Below, one piece after another: positions 45,551 through 54,700 of a stretch of 64,000 bases of DNA; the first letter of the stretch is position 1; every line of letters begins with the position of its first letter. Location: assembly GCA_947495125.1 (NCBI GenBank), contig CANLXL010000014.1, positions 33,865-97,864 of the forward strand, in the 5' to 3' direction. This DNA comes from an uncultured Flaviramulus sp. (GTDB taxonomy: Bacteria; Bacteroidota; Bacteroidia; Flavobacteriales; Flavobacteriaceae). The notes below the pieces were generated by a model that made no database searches, had not been told where the DNA came from, and saw only the letters and a program-made list of their open reading frames with translations. Both the position numbers and the translations under genes were made by a program.

Positions 45551-47938
45551 ATGCTAGCAATTCTTAAAAAAGAAATAAACTCATTTTTTGCATCGCCAAT
45601 TGGCTATTTAGTAATAGCAATATTTCTATTGTTAAACGGATTATTCTTATGGCTTTTTAAAGGCGAATTCAACATCCTTGATTATGGCTTTGCAGATTTA
45701 TCGTCATTTTTCTTATTAGCACCCTGGATTTTAATATTCTTGATTCCTGCGGTGACCATGCGGAGTTTTTCTGATGAAAAAAAACAAGGCACCTTAGAAC
45801 TACTACTCACGAAACCCGTTTCGCAAGCACATATTGTCTTAGGAAAATATTTTGGTGCGCTTATTTTAATTATCATGGCGCTTTTACCCACACTGTTTTA
45901 CATTCTCACTATTTATCAATTAGGCAGTCCGCTCGGGAATTTAGATGTCGGTAGTATTCTAGGATCATATTTTGGTTTATTGTTTTTAATAGCATCTTAC
46001 ACCGCCATAGGTGTTTTTGCGTCCACAATTTCAGATAATCAAATTGTAGCTTTTATAAGCTCTGTTTTTCTCTGTTTGGTATTTTACATCGGTTTTGAAG
46101 GTATTGCAGAATTCACTTCGAATGCATTCATAGAACAATTAGGCATGAGTACGCATTATAACAGTATGAGTCGGGGCGTAATCGATACACAGGATATTTT
46201 ATACTTTTTAAGTATTACATTGTTATTTATTGTTTTAACGGTAAGAGGAATTAAAACAACTTCCTTTAAAGGCAAAGAACTGCTGCATATTTTGGTTCTA
46301 CCTATAGGGCTGATTATTTTAAACATATTCACAACATCATTCCATAAGCGTTTTGATTTAACTGAAGACCATAGGTACACCTTGAGCGATGCTTCCATAA
46401 ACATTATAAAGGATATAGAATCTCCCATTATTGTTGATGTATTTTTAACCGGAAACGATTTTCCTTCAGAATTCCGGCGACTTCAAAAAGAAACGAAACA
46501 AGTACTTGAAGAGTTTTCAGCAGAAAATAATCAAATCCGTTTCAACTTTATCAATCCACTTGAAGATGAGGCTACCCGAGATCGAAACATTCAGCAACTC
46601 ACAGAACGAGGTCTAACCCCAATGGAGTTGAATGTTCAGGAAAACGGAAAGGCTTCTCGGTCTATTTTCTTCCCATGGGCATTGGCAAGTTATAATGATG
46701 CTACGGTGACCATAGCATTGGTTAAAAATAAAATAGGTGCTACACAACAAGACATCGTTTCAAATTCTGTTCGGCATTTGGAATATGCATTTGCAGACGG
46801 TTTTAGTAAACTAACAACGACCAAAAGTAAAAAAATCGCCTTCTTAAAGGGCAACCGGCAATTGGAGGACAAGTATATTGTTGATTTCGCCAAAACCCTT
46901 GGGGAATATTATTTTATCGCTCCATTTACCCTAGATAGTGTTTCAGGAAATCCTCAAAAAACATTGGATCAACTTAATGACTTCGACTTAATAATTTCAG
47001 CAAAACCTACCGAAGCTTTTAGTGAAAATGAAAAGTTAGTGTTGGACCAATACACGATGAATGGTGGAAAAAGTTTATGGCTTATTGATGCTGTTGTTAT
47101 GGAAAAAGATAGTTTAAGAAATGCTTCAGGTAAGAATTTTGCAGTCACAAGAGATTTAAATTTAACAGATTTCTTCTTTAATTATGGCATTCGTATTAAC
47201 CCTTTAATTATAAGCACGCCCTACTCTGCCCCTATTTCGTTGGAATTGGGTGAAGGTAGTAATGTCCAATTGCAAAATCTACGATGGCCTTATTCGCCAT
47301 TAGTGACCGGACTGGACAATCATCCCATTACTACCAACTTAGATTTGATCAGGTTTGATTTTGCCAATCAAATAGACACCCTTAAAAACAATATTAAAAA
47401 GACCATTCTTTTAAAAAGCGCACCATTAAGTAAATTAGAAGGCACTCCAAGAGAAATAAGTCTGGACATTGTAACCCGGGAACAAGACCCGAAATCCTTT
47501 AATAAAGGTCCGCAAAATTTAGCAGTATTGCTGGAGGGTGAATTCAATTCCGCATTCTCAAATAGAATTAAACCTTTTAAACCTGCAAACGACAAAAACA
47601 AAAGTCGACATACCAAAATGATCGTTGTTGCCGATGGGGATCTTATAAAAAATTCTGTAGGGAGAAATGGACCTCGTGAATTAGGATATGATGCTTTAAC
47701 CAAGACTTTTTATGGAGGTAATAAAGAATTTTTACTTAATGCCGTTAATTATTTGCTGGACAACAACGGACTTATAAACATTCGATCAAAAGAAATTGCA
47801 GTGGCTTTTTTAGATCATCAAAAAGTTGCCTCACAAAAAACGAAATGGCAGCTTATAAACATAGTACTCCCACTGGTTTTACTGGGTCTTTTCGGTTTTA
47901 TTTTTAATTTCATTAGGAGGAAGAAATACACTTCCTAA
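45551..47938 (+). CDS. gldFG: GldF-GldG fusion: gliding motility ABC transporter permease plus auxiliary protein
   Basis: 795 residues. Residues 1-240 are an ABC-2 permease with six membrane segments ('MLAILKKEINSFFASPIGYL', 'VTMRSFSDEKKQGTLELLLT'), i.e. GldF. From about 245 the sequence reads as GldG: a membrane helix, then 'KRFDLTEDHRYTLSDASINI', 'LKGNRQLEDKYIVDFAKTLG' and a C-terminal helix before 'RRKKYTS'. The two are usually adjacent separate genes; here one frame continues without a stop or internal start signal. The ATPase GldA is not in the window. The product would sit in the inner membrane and support gliding. Confidence 0.88.
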   Translation: MLAILKKEINSFFASPIGYLVIAIFLLLNGLFLWLFKGEFNILDYGFADLSSFFLLAPWILIFLIPAVTMRSFSDEKKQGTLELLLTKPVSQAHIVLGKYFGALILIIMALLPTLFYILTIYQLGSPLGNLDVGSILGSYFGLLFLIASYTAIGVFASTISDNQIVAFISSVFLCLVFYIGFEGIAEFTSNAFIEQLGMSTHYNSMSRGVIDTQDILYFLSITLLFIVLTVRGIKTTSFKGKELLHILVLPIGLIILNIFTTSFHKRFDLTEDHRYTLSDASINIIKDIESPIIVDVFLTGNDFPSEFRRLQKETKQVLEEFSAENNQIRFNFINPLEDEATRDRNIQQLTERGLTPMELNVQENGKASRSIFFPWALASYNDATVTIALVKNKIGATQQDIVSNSVRHLEYAFADGFSKLTTTKSKKIAFLKGNRQLEDKYIVDFAKTLGEYYFIAPFTLDSVSGNPQKTLDQLNDFDLIISAKPTEAFSENEKLVLDQYTMNGGKSLWLIDAVVMEKDSLRNASGKNFAVTRDLNLTDFFFNYGIRINPLIISTPYSAPISLELGEGSNVQLQNLRWPYSPLVTGLDNHPITTNLDLIRFDFANQIDTLKNNIKKTILLKSAPLSKLEGTPREISLDIVTREQDPKSFNKGPQNLAVLLEGEFNSAFSNRIKPFKPANDKNKSRHTKMIVVADGDLIKNSVGRNGPRELGYDALTKTFYGGNKEFLLNAVNYLLDNNGLINIRSKEIAVAFLDHQKVASQKTKWQLINIVLPLVLLGLFGFIFNFIRRKKYTS

Positions 47939-48134
47939 ATGTTAATAAGTTTGTTTCCTATATTAATCAGTATAGAATATATTTGTAGGTAACTTTATTC
48001 AAAATTTAAACGTACTATATTTAAATGAAGCACCTATTCCTGATTTCTTAATCGCTCTAAGAATTATGACATGATGTTTCAACCTGTTTTAAGTGCAGTC
48101 TAAGTATGAGTATCAAAAACAATAAAATAAACAC

Positions 48135-49253
48135 ATGAAATTTATAGTATCAAGTACCTATTTATTGAAACAATTACAAGTTTTAGGTGGCGTTATTAAC
48201 AGCTCGAACACCTTACCTATTTTAGATAATTTTTTATTTGAATTAGACCAAAACAAACTTACTGTTTCTGCCAGTGACCTAGAAACGACTATGGCATCGT
48301 CTTTAGATGTAGAAAGTGATAGTACTGGTAGTGTGGCCATTCCGGCGCGATTGCTCTTAGATACTTTAAAAACATTTCCGGAACAACCTTTAACCTTTGT
48401 TGTAGAAGAAAATAATACTGTAGAGATCAGTTCTAATCATGGTAAATATGCATTAGCCTATGCTGATGGTAATGAGTTTCCAAAAGCTGTAGCTTTGGAA
48501 GATCCGAGTAAAACGGTCATCACCGGAGATATTCTGGCAACCGCCATTAGTAAAACAATTTTTGCTGCGGGAAATGACGATCTCCGTCCGGTAATGAGCG
48601 GCGTGTTTTTTCAATTTTCAACAGAAGGTTTAACCTTTGTAGCGACTGATGCCCATAAACTTGTAAAATACACCAGAGAAGATGTAAAAGCAAATCAGGT
48701 TGCTGAATTTATCATGCCTAAAAAACCTTTAAATCTTTTAAAGGGTATTTTAGCTGCCAGTGATGAAGACGTATCTATTGAATATAATGAATCGAATGCC
48801 AAATTCACTTTTGAAAATTCTGTATTAATTTGCCGTTTAATAGATGGCAAGTATCCCAATTATGAAGCCGTAATTCCAAAAGAAAACCCAAATAAACTAT
48901 CCATAGACAGAACACAATTTTTAAATTCTGTACGTCGTGTTAGTATTTTTTCCAATAAGACCACACATCAAATTCGTTTAAAAATTGCAGGCGCCGAACT
49001 TAACATTTCGGCCGAAGATATTGACTATAGCAATAAAGCTGAAGAACGCTTAACTTGTGATTACCAGGGCGATGATATGCAAATTGGATTTAATTCACGC
49101 TTCTTAACAGAAATGCTAAACAATCTGAGTTCCGATGAAGTACAATTGGAAATGAGTATGCCTAACAGAGCTGGAATTTTAACCCCCATCGACGGTCTGG
49201 ATGAAGGAGAACACATTACCATGCTGGTGATGCCGGTGATGCTAAATAGTTAA
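48135..49253 (+). CDS. dnaN: DNA polymerase III subunit beta (sliding clamp)
   Basis: 372 residues, three repeats of the clamp fold. 'MKFIVSSTYLLKQLQVLGGV', 'TLPILDNFLFEL', 'PVMSGVFFQFSTEGLTFVAT' and 'DAHKLVKY' are diagnostic, and the C-terminal 'LVMPVMLNS' is the usual clamp end with the peptide-binding cleft. It holds polymerase on DNA. It has its own 196-nt upstream region and is closed by a strong terminator. Confidence 0.97.
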   Translation: MKFIVSSTYLLKQLQVLGGVINSSNTLPILDNFLFELDQNKLTVSASDLETTMASSLDVESDSTGSVAIPARLLLDTLKTFPEQPLTFVVEENNTVEISSNHGKYALAYADGNEFPKAVALEDPSKTVITGDILATAISKTIFAAGNDDLRPVMSGVFFQFSTEGLTFVATDAHKLVKYTREDVKANQVAEFIMPKKPLNLLKGILAASDEDVSIEYNESNAKFTFENSVLICRLIDGKYPNYEAVIPKENPNKLSIDRTQFLNSVRRVSIFSNKTTHQIRLKIAGAELNISAEDIDYSNKAEERLTCDYQGDDMQIGFNSRFLTEMLNNLSSDEVQLEMSMPNRAGILTPIDGLDEGEHITMLVMPVMLNS

Positions 49254-49278
49254 ACACAATCAATACTTTTACATATTA

Positions 49279-49308
49279 AAAACGCTCACCAAATGGTGAG
49301 CGTTTTAT
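49279..49308 (+). terminator. Rho-independent terminator of dnaN
   Basis: AACGCTCACC-AAAT-GGTGAGCGTT followed by TTATTT: a perfect 10-bp stem with a tetraloop, 25 nt after the dnaN stop codon. Confidence 0.92.
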
Positions 49309-49327
49309 TTATCTCATACTAACATAA

Positions 49328-49672
49328 CTAACTAATAAAATTAAGAGATAAAGGATATTTTGGTACTTCGCCATGACTTGCTTTGATCGCATTAATTATG
49401 GGAAATATTATAGATATAAGTCCTAAAACTACAAAGCCTAACAGGCCTAAACCGAACAATAAAATTAAAGGGATACACAGCAAAAAGTACACAATTAAAC
49501 TAAGCTGAAAATTCACTATATTCTTGCCATGTGAGTCCATTTGATACACCTTTTCTTTTTGTGTTAACCAAAGGATCAATGGTAATATTAAACTCCCAAA
49601 TCCGGTTATTAAAACAATAAGCTGACTTAAATGTGTTATGACTAAAAGTTGATTATCTTGTCTCATGATCAT
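49328..49672 (-). CDS. DUF4870 domain small membrane protein
   Basis: 114 residues with three hydrophobic segments. 'LLVITHLSQLIVLITGFGSL', 'ILWLTQKEKVYQMDSHGKNI' and 'VNFQLSLIVYFLL' are the typical DUF4870 pattern ('His-x-x-Lys-x-Ala/Ile-x-Asn-Phe-Gln' in the loop). Two in-frame ATGs (49672, 49666) are possible starts. Function unknown; members resemble Tic20-like membrane proteins. Monocistronic. Confidence 0.88.
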   Translation of the reverse strand: MIMRQDNQLLVITHLSQLIVLITGFGSLILPLILWLTQKEKVYQMDSHGKNIVNFQLSLIVYFLLCIPLILLFGLGLLGFVVLGLISIIFPIINAIKASHGEVPKYPLSLNFIS

Positions 49673-49751
49673 TATTATTATTACTTGATACTTATAAGAC
49701 GTGGAATCAAAATAAATGTTACAACTTTGTAAAAAAGAAATTCATAAAACA

Positions 49752-50603
49752 CTAATTTGGTGATTTTAAACTATGCATCACCAAAAACGGTAGTTTAATA
49801 TTAAAGGCAAAGGTTTCAACCGGGTGCCTGATAAACAATCGCTCTAAAAAAGAATGCTTCTCACTAATCATGGCCAACATTTTAACATTATGGTTTAATA
49901 AGTAGTTCTTAATATATTCAATCATTTCTTTCGAGTTCACATCAACGTATTCATGAGAAGCTTCAGGGAAACAAGTTTTAAAAAAGTCTGAATTCATCGC
50001 TTGTTTCTGTGCAATATGATGCTCATCCGCCACATGTAAAATGGTTAATTCGGAATGGGATAGACGCACCAAGGTTTTTAATATATCTATTTTTTCTTCC
50101 TCGAATAATGTAAAGTGATTGGTAGAAAAAGCAATCTTATCGAGGGGTTGATAGGAACACCCATCAGGAATGATTAAAACCGGCATATCACTACGTTGAA
50201 TGACTCTAACGGTATTGCTTCCAAAAAGGACTTTATCTAAACCTGAAGCTCCTTTAGTTCCCATTACAATTAAATCGATGTGATACTCATTGCAAGCCTG
50301 ATTTATAGAATCGATGAAATTATCATAATCGACAACGGAATGAAAATGATGCTTGTTATTATTACTCGATTCCAGTTTGGATATAATATTGGCTATCGAT
50401 CTTTTGGCAGCATCAATGATCGTGTTGTAAATAGTTGCAGATGAAGATACCACCATCATATCATCAGTTATGAACGATGAGGCTTTTTGCACATTAAGAA
50501 TATAAAAATGACACTCAACATCCTTAAACAATGCCACCGCATAATCCATAGCATTCATTGAATTTTTAGAAAAATCTGTGGGTAATAATATGTTTTTCAT
50601 CAT
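49752..50603 (-). CDS. Universal stress protein family, double-domain
   Basis: 283 residues from the ATG pair at 50603/50600; an upstream frame extension lacks a start of good context. The first UspA domain (1-145) has 'MKNILLPTDFSKNSMNAMDY' and the ATP-site motif 'VMGTKGASGLDKVLFGSNTV' with 'MPVLIIP'. The second half (150-283) is a degenerate Usp domain ('KIAFSTNHFTLFEEEKIDIL', 'FNIKLPFLVMHS') lacking the G-x2-G-x9-G(S/T) nucleotide motif. Role in stress resistance is family knowledge; the regulator is not visible. Confidence 0.88.
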   Translation of the reverse strand: MMKNILLPTDFSKNSMNAMDYAVALFKDVECHFYILNVQKASSFITDDMMVVSSSATIYNTIIDAAKRSIANIISKLESSNNNKHHFHSVVDYDNFIDSINQACNEYHIDLIVMGTKGASGLDKVLFGSNTVRVIQRSDMPVLIIPDGCSYQPLDKIAFSTNHFTLFEEEKIDILKTLVRLSHSELTILHVADEHHIAQKQAMNSDFFKTCFPEASHEYVDVNSKEMIEYIKNYLLNHNVKMLAMISEKHSFLERLFIRHPVETFAFNIKLPFLVMHSLKSPN

Positions 50604-50772
50604 TTTAATAACTTGATAATGAGTAAATATATAATGAGAACTCAAAAAAAACTATGACAATTATCAGGAACACTAATTGTTATGCTTTAATTGCATAATA
50701 TCGTAAAGCATTGTATTTTCGGCACAATTAATGCGATTTGATAGCTTATAATCGATCAATCCGAACTTTGAT

Positions 50773-51537
50773 ATGCGTATAAAAGTCCTTTTATTTTTTC
50801 TATTTACAATGAGTTTAACGGCACAGAACAATGCCATTTCACCCGGAGAAAAACTTGTCTATACAGCATCTTATAATATGTCCGGAATACTAACAGATCT
50901 CGCTGAAGTTACTATGGAAACCAGTGCCGTAAAAACATCAAAAGCCACACTGCTCAGGCTTAAATGTACGGCGGCTACCTACAGCCAATGGGACGATTTT
51001 TTTAAAATTCGAGACTTGTACGAAAGTTATGTTAGTCCAAAAAGTTTGACTCCCTATTTATATAAACGTGACATCAATGAAGGAAGCTATTACAAGTACA
51101 TGAAATACACCTTTAGCCATAAAACGAAAGCTGCGAAATCACAATTAAAAAAGAAAAATAATTATGAAGTGCATAAAACGGTAACCATTAGCACAGGAAC
51201 TAAAGATATCGTTTCAACATTATACAACCTTAGGATTTTAGACTACTCCAAAATGTCTCATGGAGCTCAAAAGACTTTTACCATACTATTTGATGCCAAA
51301 GAAATTAAAGGGCAAATAACATATCTTGGAAGAGAACAGATTTCGACGGCTATTGGAAAAAAGGAATGTTATAAATTAGCTATTGGCTCTAATCAAACTC
51401 AAGTATTAGAAGGAAAAAACAATAACTTCTTATGGCTAACTGCCGATGAAAACAAAATACCGGTTTACGGAAAATTCAAAATTCCTGTTGGTAACGGAGA
51501 GCTTAAAATAAAATCGGCCATGGGGCTTAAACATTAA
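50773..51537 (+). CDS. DUF3108 domain protein, secreted
   Basis: 254 residues with a signal peptide ('MSLTAQNNAI'). 'PGEKLVYTASYNMSGILTDL' opens the DUF3108 beta-rich domain, followed by 'DDFFKIRDLYESYVSPKSLT' and 'KGQITYLGREQISTAIGKKE'; it ends in 'NGELKIKSAMGLKH'. The family is periplasmic or outer-membrane associated and of unknown function. The next gene starts 12 nt later. Confidence 0.83.
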   Translation: MRIKVLLFFLFTMSLTAQNNAISPGEKLVYTASYNMSGILTDLAEVTMETSAVKTSKATLLRLKCTAATYSQWDDFFKIRDLYESYVSPKSLTPYLYKRDINEGSYYKYMKYTFSHKTKAAKSQLKKKNNYEVHKTVTISTGTKDIVSTLYNLRILDYSKMSHGAQKTFTILFDAKEIKGQITYLGREQISTAIGKKECYKLAIGSNQTQVLEGKNNNFLWLTADENKIPVYGKFKIPVGNGELKIKSAMGLKH

Positions 51538-51549
51538 ATTTTATCAGAC

Positions 51550-51912
51550 ATGAAAAAGACCTTCACGATATTCGCAATGATCACTTCCATATTGGCTATT
51601 ATATTATCGGTTCTTCCGGTTTCGAATCTGGCCGTTTTTCCGGCTATTGCTGCATTAATATTCGGGCTCGTCGCATTTTATTTGTCAAAAAAGACGGGAG
51701 CAGTAAAGAAGATCATTCAGTTTTCTTTTTTATTAACCATAATAGCCTTAGGCATTACAACGTATAAAGCGATATTTAATACTGTAGAACTGGGAAACAC
51801 AGATACTTTAATAAAAAAAGAAGCGGAATCTAAAGAACAGGCCATTGAAGAATTGGAAGAATTAGACCTGGAAGAATTTGAGGCTGAAGATATTGATATT
51901 GAAGGTAAGTAA
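51550..51912 (+). CDS. Small membrane protein with acidic tail
   Basis: 120 residues with three hydrophobic segments ('FTIFAMITSILAIILSVLPV', 'LAVFPAIAALIFGLVAFYLS', 'IIQFSFLLTIIALGITTYKA') and a tail of about 25 residues that is almost wholly acidic ('EELEELDLEEFEAEDIDIEG'). No known family recognised. It is co-directional with the DUF3108 gene by 12 nt. The tail could bind cations or a basic protein partner; that is speculation. Confidence 0.68.
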   Translation: MKKTFTIFAMITSILAIILSVLPVSNLAVFPAIAALIFGLVAFYLSKKTGAVKKIIQFSFLLTIIALGITTYKAIFNTVELGNTDTLIKKEAESKEQAIEELEELDLEEFEAEDIDIEGK

Positions 51913-52034
51913 TTTCTTTGTAATTTGTATATTTGACAGCAAATAAAATGAAACTAGCACAAACCATTTTCTTAGCCCGGAGAATAATTGATTGTAAGTG
52001 ACATCTGATTTGACTAAACCGGTAAAATTTACGC

Positions 52035-53087
52035 ATGAAAACCTTTTGCATACTCTCAGCATTTGCCTTATTGGGTACCTGTGCAACAACCAAATACACC
52101 ACCAAAATCCAAAACCTTAAGGACAGTATTCAATTAGTAGATACCACTCTTGTTGCTAATTATGCAAAAACCATTACGGCTAAGGAATTAAGCACACATT
52201 TGTATAAATTCTCTTCAGACGAATTCCAAGGACGGGAGGTTGGTGAAAAAGGACAAAAGATAGCCGCCCAATTTTTAAAATCCTATTATCAGAGTGAATC
52301 CATTGCTTCTCCTTATGGAGGTTCCAACTATTACCAGGTGATTCCCGAGAGTTTTTTCTCGAACGGTATAAAAGCTTCAGAAAATGTTTTGGCATTTATT
52401 AAAGGGGAGGAAAAACCGGAAGAGGTTGTTGTAATCTCGGCGCATTTAGACCACCTCGGCATTGAGGACAATGGACAAATTAATAATGGTGCCGATGATG
52501 ATGGCTCCGGTACAGTAGCCATTATGGAAATTGCACAAGCCTTTAACAAAGCAAAAAAAGATGGTCACGAACCAAAGCGCAGTATTTTATTTCTACACCT
52601 AACCGCCGAGGAAATTGGTAAAAAAGGTTCAGAGTATTATACAAACCACCCGGCATTTCCATTAGATGATACTGTAGCCGATCTAAATATCGATATGATC
52701 GGACGTGTCGATGACAGGCACCTTGATAAAAAAAACTATGTTTATTTAATAGGTTCAGACCGATTGAGTAAAGAACTTCATTATATTTCTGAAAAAGTGA
52801 ATGAGAAATATTCCGGAATTTATCTGGATTACAGATATAATGTCCAAGGAGAAAGAAACCATTATTATTCGCGTTCAGACCATTATAACTTTGCAAAGCA
52901 CGGTATTCCTGTGATTTTTTATTTTAACGGTGAACACAACGACTATCACGAACCCTCTGATACTCCAGATAAAATTGAATACGAATTATTGGAAAAACGC
53001 GCTAGACTTATTTTTGCGACAGCATGGCAATTGGCCAATCAGGAACATCGATTAACCACCGATGCTAACAATGATATTCTAAAATAA
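52035..53087 (+). CDS. M28 family zinc metallopeptidase lipoprotein
   Basis: 350 residues with a lipoprotein-like signal (FALLGTCATTKY). Metal ligands of the M28 aminopeptidase fold: 'VVISAHLDHLGIE' (His), 'NNGADDDGSGTVAIMEIA' (bridging Asp), 'LTAEEIGKKGSEYYTN' (general base Glu), 'NIDMIGRV' (Asp) and 'EHNDYHEPSDTPDKI' (His). Acts on peptides in the periplasm or at the outer membrane. It is about 60% identical by eye to the next gene, a tandem duplication. Confidence 0.9.
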   Translation: MKTFCILSAFALLGTCATTKYTTKIQNLKDSIQLVDTTLVANYAKTITAKELSTHLYKFSSDEFQGREVGEKGQKIAAQFLKSYYQSESIASPYGGSNYYQVIPESFFSNGIKASENVLAFIKGEEKPEEVVVISAHLDHLGIEDNGQINNGADDDGSGTVAIMEIAQAFNKAKKDGHEPKRSILFLHLTAEEIGKKGSEYYTNHPAFPLDDTVADLNIDMIGRVDDRHLDKKNYVYLIGSDRLSKELHYISEKVNEKYSGIYLDYRYNVQGERNHYYSRSDHYNFAKHGIPVIFYFNGEHNDYHEPSDTPDKIEYELLEKRARLIFATAWQLANQEHRLTTDANNDILK

Positions 53088-53117
53088 ACTTAACTTAACA
53101 CTCTAAACGATAAGCTC

Positions 53118-54161
53118 ATGAAAAAAATAATACTTTTAGTAGGGGTTGTGACTTTGATGCTCTCTTGTGGTTCTTCACAGAATAAGAACGATACGAAAAA
53201 AGCCGCCGACCCTGCAGAATATGCAAAAACTATTACAGCAGATGAATTAAAGGACATGCTCTACATCTATGCATCGGATGATTATGAAGGCCGGAGAACC
53301 GGAGAACCGGGGCAGAAAAAGGCCATTGAATTTATCAAAGAACATTATGTCAATAATAGTATCCCATCTCCAATTTCTGAGGGTGATTATTTTCAGGAAA
53401 TTCCTGAAGACTACTTTAACGGAAGAGCAAAAGCTTCAGAAAATGTATTGGCCTATATTAAAGGCTCTGAAAAACCGGATGAAATTGTTGTTATTTCTGC
53501 TCATTTGGATCATATAGGTGTATCCGGAAGCGGTGAAATCAATAACGGCGCCGATGATGATGGTTCTGGTACAGTGGCTATAATCGAAATTGCTGAAGCT
53601 TTTAAAGCGGCAGCTGATAAGGGCCATGGCCCTAAGCGTTCTATTTTATTTTTACATGTTACGGGTGAAGAAATTGGACTTTTCGGATCGAAGTATTATA
53701 CCAATGTAGACCCCGTTTTTCCTTTGGCCAATACGGTTGCCAACTTAAATATTGATATGATTGGTCGTATTGATCCGAAACACGAAAATCAACGCAACTA
53801 TCTTTACTTAATAGGATCGGATAAATTAAGTCAGGAGCTACACGATATCTCTGAGGCAGTAAATGAAAAGTATTTCAATATGGAATTTGACTATACCTAT
53901 AACGACGACAACGACCCTAATCGTTTTTACTACCGTTCAGACCACTATAACTTCGCTAAAAACAACATTCCGGTTATCTTTTATTTTAATGGGACCCATG
54001 CCGATTATCACAGACCATCAGACACCCCCGATAAAATAGAATACGACCTTTTAGAAACCCGGGCAAAACTTATTTTTCATACCGCCTGGGAATTAGCCAA
54101 TAGAGCCGAACGTGTAAAAGTAGATGAACAAGAACCTGCTAAAAAACAGGAAAAAAGCTAA
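53118..54161 (+). CDS. M28 family zinc metallopeptidase lipoprotein, tandem paralogue
   Basis: 347 residues with a lipoprotein signal (VTLMLSCGSSQN). It repeats the whole plan of the gene before it: 'VISAHLDHIGVSGSGEINNG', 'ADDDGSGTVAIIEIAEAFKA', 'VTGEEIGLFGSKYYTN', 'NIDMIGRID' and 'HADYHRPSDTPDKIEYDLLE', with the same C-terminal helix. All five metal/catalytic positions are kept, so both copies should be active. The gap of 30 nt indicates one transcript. A terminator and tRNA-His follow. Confidence 0.91.
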   Translation: MKKIILLVGVVTLMLSCGSSQNKNDTKKAADPAEYAKTITADELKDMLYIYASDDYEGRRTGEPGQKKAIEFIKEHYVNNSIPSPISEGDYFQEIPEDYFNGRAKASENVLAYIKGSEKPDEIVVISAHLDHIGVSGSGEINNGADDDGSGTVAIIEIAEAFKAAADKGHGPKRSILFLHVTGEEIGLFGSKYYTNVDPVFPLANTVANLNIDMIGRIDPKHENQRNYLYLIGSDKLSQELHDISEAVNEKYFNMEFDYTYNDDNDPNRFYYRSDHYNFAKNNIPVIFYFNGTHADYHRPSDTPDKIEYDLLETRAKLIFHTAWELANRAERVKVDEQEPAKKQEKS

Positions 54162-54188
54162 TGCGAATTAACATCAATCACAAAAAAA

Positions 54189-54215
54189 GCCTTTCAATTT
54201 CTTGAAAGGCTTTTG
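54189..54215. terminator. Bidirectional terminator between M28 gene and tRNA-His
   Basis: GCCTTTCAA-TTTC-TTGAAAGGC (54189-54210), a perfect 9-bp stem with a run of A before and TTTTGCTTTTT after. It can stop the M28 transcript on plus and the tRNA transcript on minus. Confidence 0.88.
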
Positions 54216-54222
54216 CTTTTTG

Positions 54223-54297
54223 GGTGGAAGACCGGATTCGAACCGGCGACCCTTGGTACCACAAACCAATGCTCTAACCAACTGAGCTACAACCACC
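54223..54297 (-). tRNA. tRNA-His (GTG)
   Basis: Minus-strand sequence folds as a tRNA: acceptor GTGGTTG/CTTCCAC, D-arm AGCTC-AGTTGGTTA-GAGC, anticodon arm TTGGT-TTGTGGT-ACCAA with anticodon GTG, and T-arm GCCGG-TTCGAAT-CCGGT. A G just 5' of position 1 (54297) faces C73, the G-1:C73 pair diagnostic of tRNA-His. Two T-T mismatches sit in the acceptor stem (pairs 5 and 6). It is the last core-genome feature before the accessory array. Confidence 0.95.
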
Positions 54298-54685
54298 GTG
54301 TAACTTGCATTTTGTAATGCCTGCCTACCTGATCGGAAGACAGGTGCAAATGTAATTCATTTCAATCTTTTCTACAAAGACTTTTTTAATATTTTAACCC
54401 AAAATTTGAATTTTATATTGCTCTGTTTTTTAGGAAGACTACAAAACGGGATAGGCTACATATGCATGGCAAAAAAGTACTTGAAATTTATTGCAAAAAC
54501 CGTAAAAAGTGATGTCAAAGCAAAGGATCATGTTATTTTATGGTTAAAAGGCTTCGTATCACTTCAAATAAGGTCACAGATGGTTTTTAATATTTAGCAC
54601 CAATGCAGGTTTATAAAAAAAAAGCCCCTTAAAAAGATGCTTTTGAGTTAAAATTTATTGTTTTGGGTGCCTTGAGCAACGATCA
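54298..54685. other. 388-nt spacer without a supported gene
   Basis: Directly after the tRNA 5' end is a small imperfect hairpin (54313-54345, ACCTG...CAGGT). A copy of the 18-bp AAAACGGGATAGGCTACA motif lies at 54443-54460. A frame at 54465-54597 on plus ('MAKKYLKFIAKTVKSDVKAK' and on) has no family or start signal and is not called. A weak terminator-like run 'AAAAAAAAAGCCCCTTAAAA' occurs near 54616-54640, oriented to stop minus-strand transcription from the array. Confidence 0.6.
54443..54460. repeat. 18-bp IS-end-like motif, copy 1
   Basis: AAAACGGGATAGGCTACA is identical at 54443-54460 and 57701-57718. Related forms occur at 55717-55734 (TGTCCTGAAATATG) and 59641-59665 (GTCCTGAAATATGGCTACAG). 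The pattern resembles an insertion-sequence terminal repeat, but no transposase is attached. Confidence 0.5.
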
Positions 54686-54700
54686 CTACTGTTGTAAGGC
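54669..54700 (-). terminator. Hairpin at the 3' end of the 338-aa gene
   Basis: GCCTT-GAG-CAAC-(10 nt)-GTTG-T-AAGGC. The stem begins inside the last codons of the 338-aa gene (minus strand). It could be a terminator or the degenerate end of another cassette-type repeat. Confidence 0.4.

Noticed and set aside
45551..47938. Frameshift or sequencing error joining two genes
   Set aside because: The single frame is continuous with normal protein composition across the joint, so a real fusion is the simpler reading; it is listed as a finding with a read check.
50773..51912. DUF3108 gene and acidic-tail gene as a toxin-antitoxin pair
   Set aside because: Sizes, signal peptide and membrane topology do not fit; the two are merely adjacent.
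54223..54297. tRNA-His 3' end as phage or island attachment site
   Set aside because: The accessory region lies at the 5' side, and no duplicate of the tRNA 3' end or integrase is seen.
54406..54597. 63-codon plus-strand frame in the tRNA-array spacer
   Set aside because: It runs through the IS-end-like motif, has no ribosome site and no recognisable family; only the Lys-rich tail looks protein-like.
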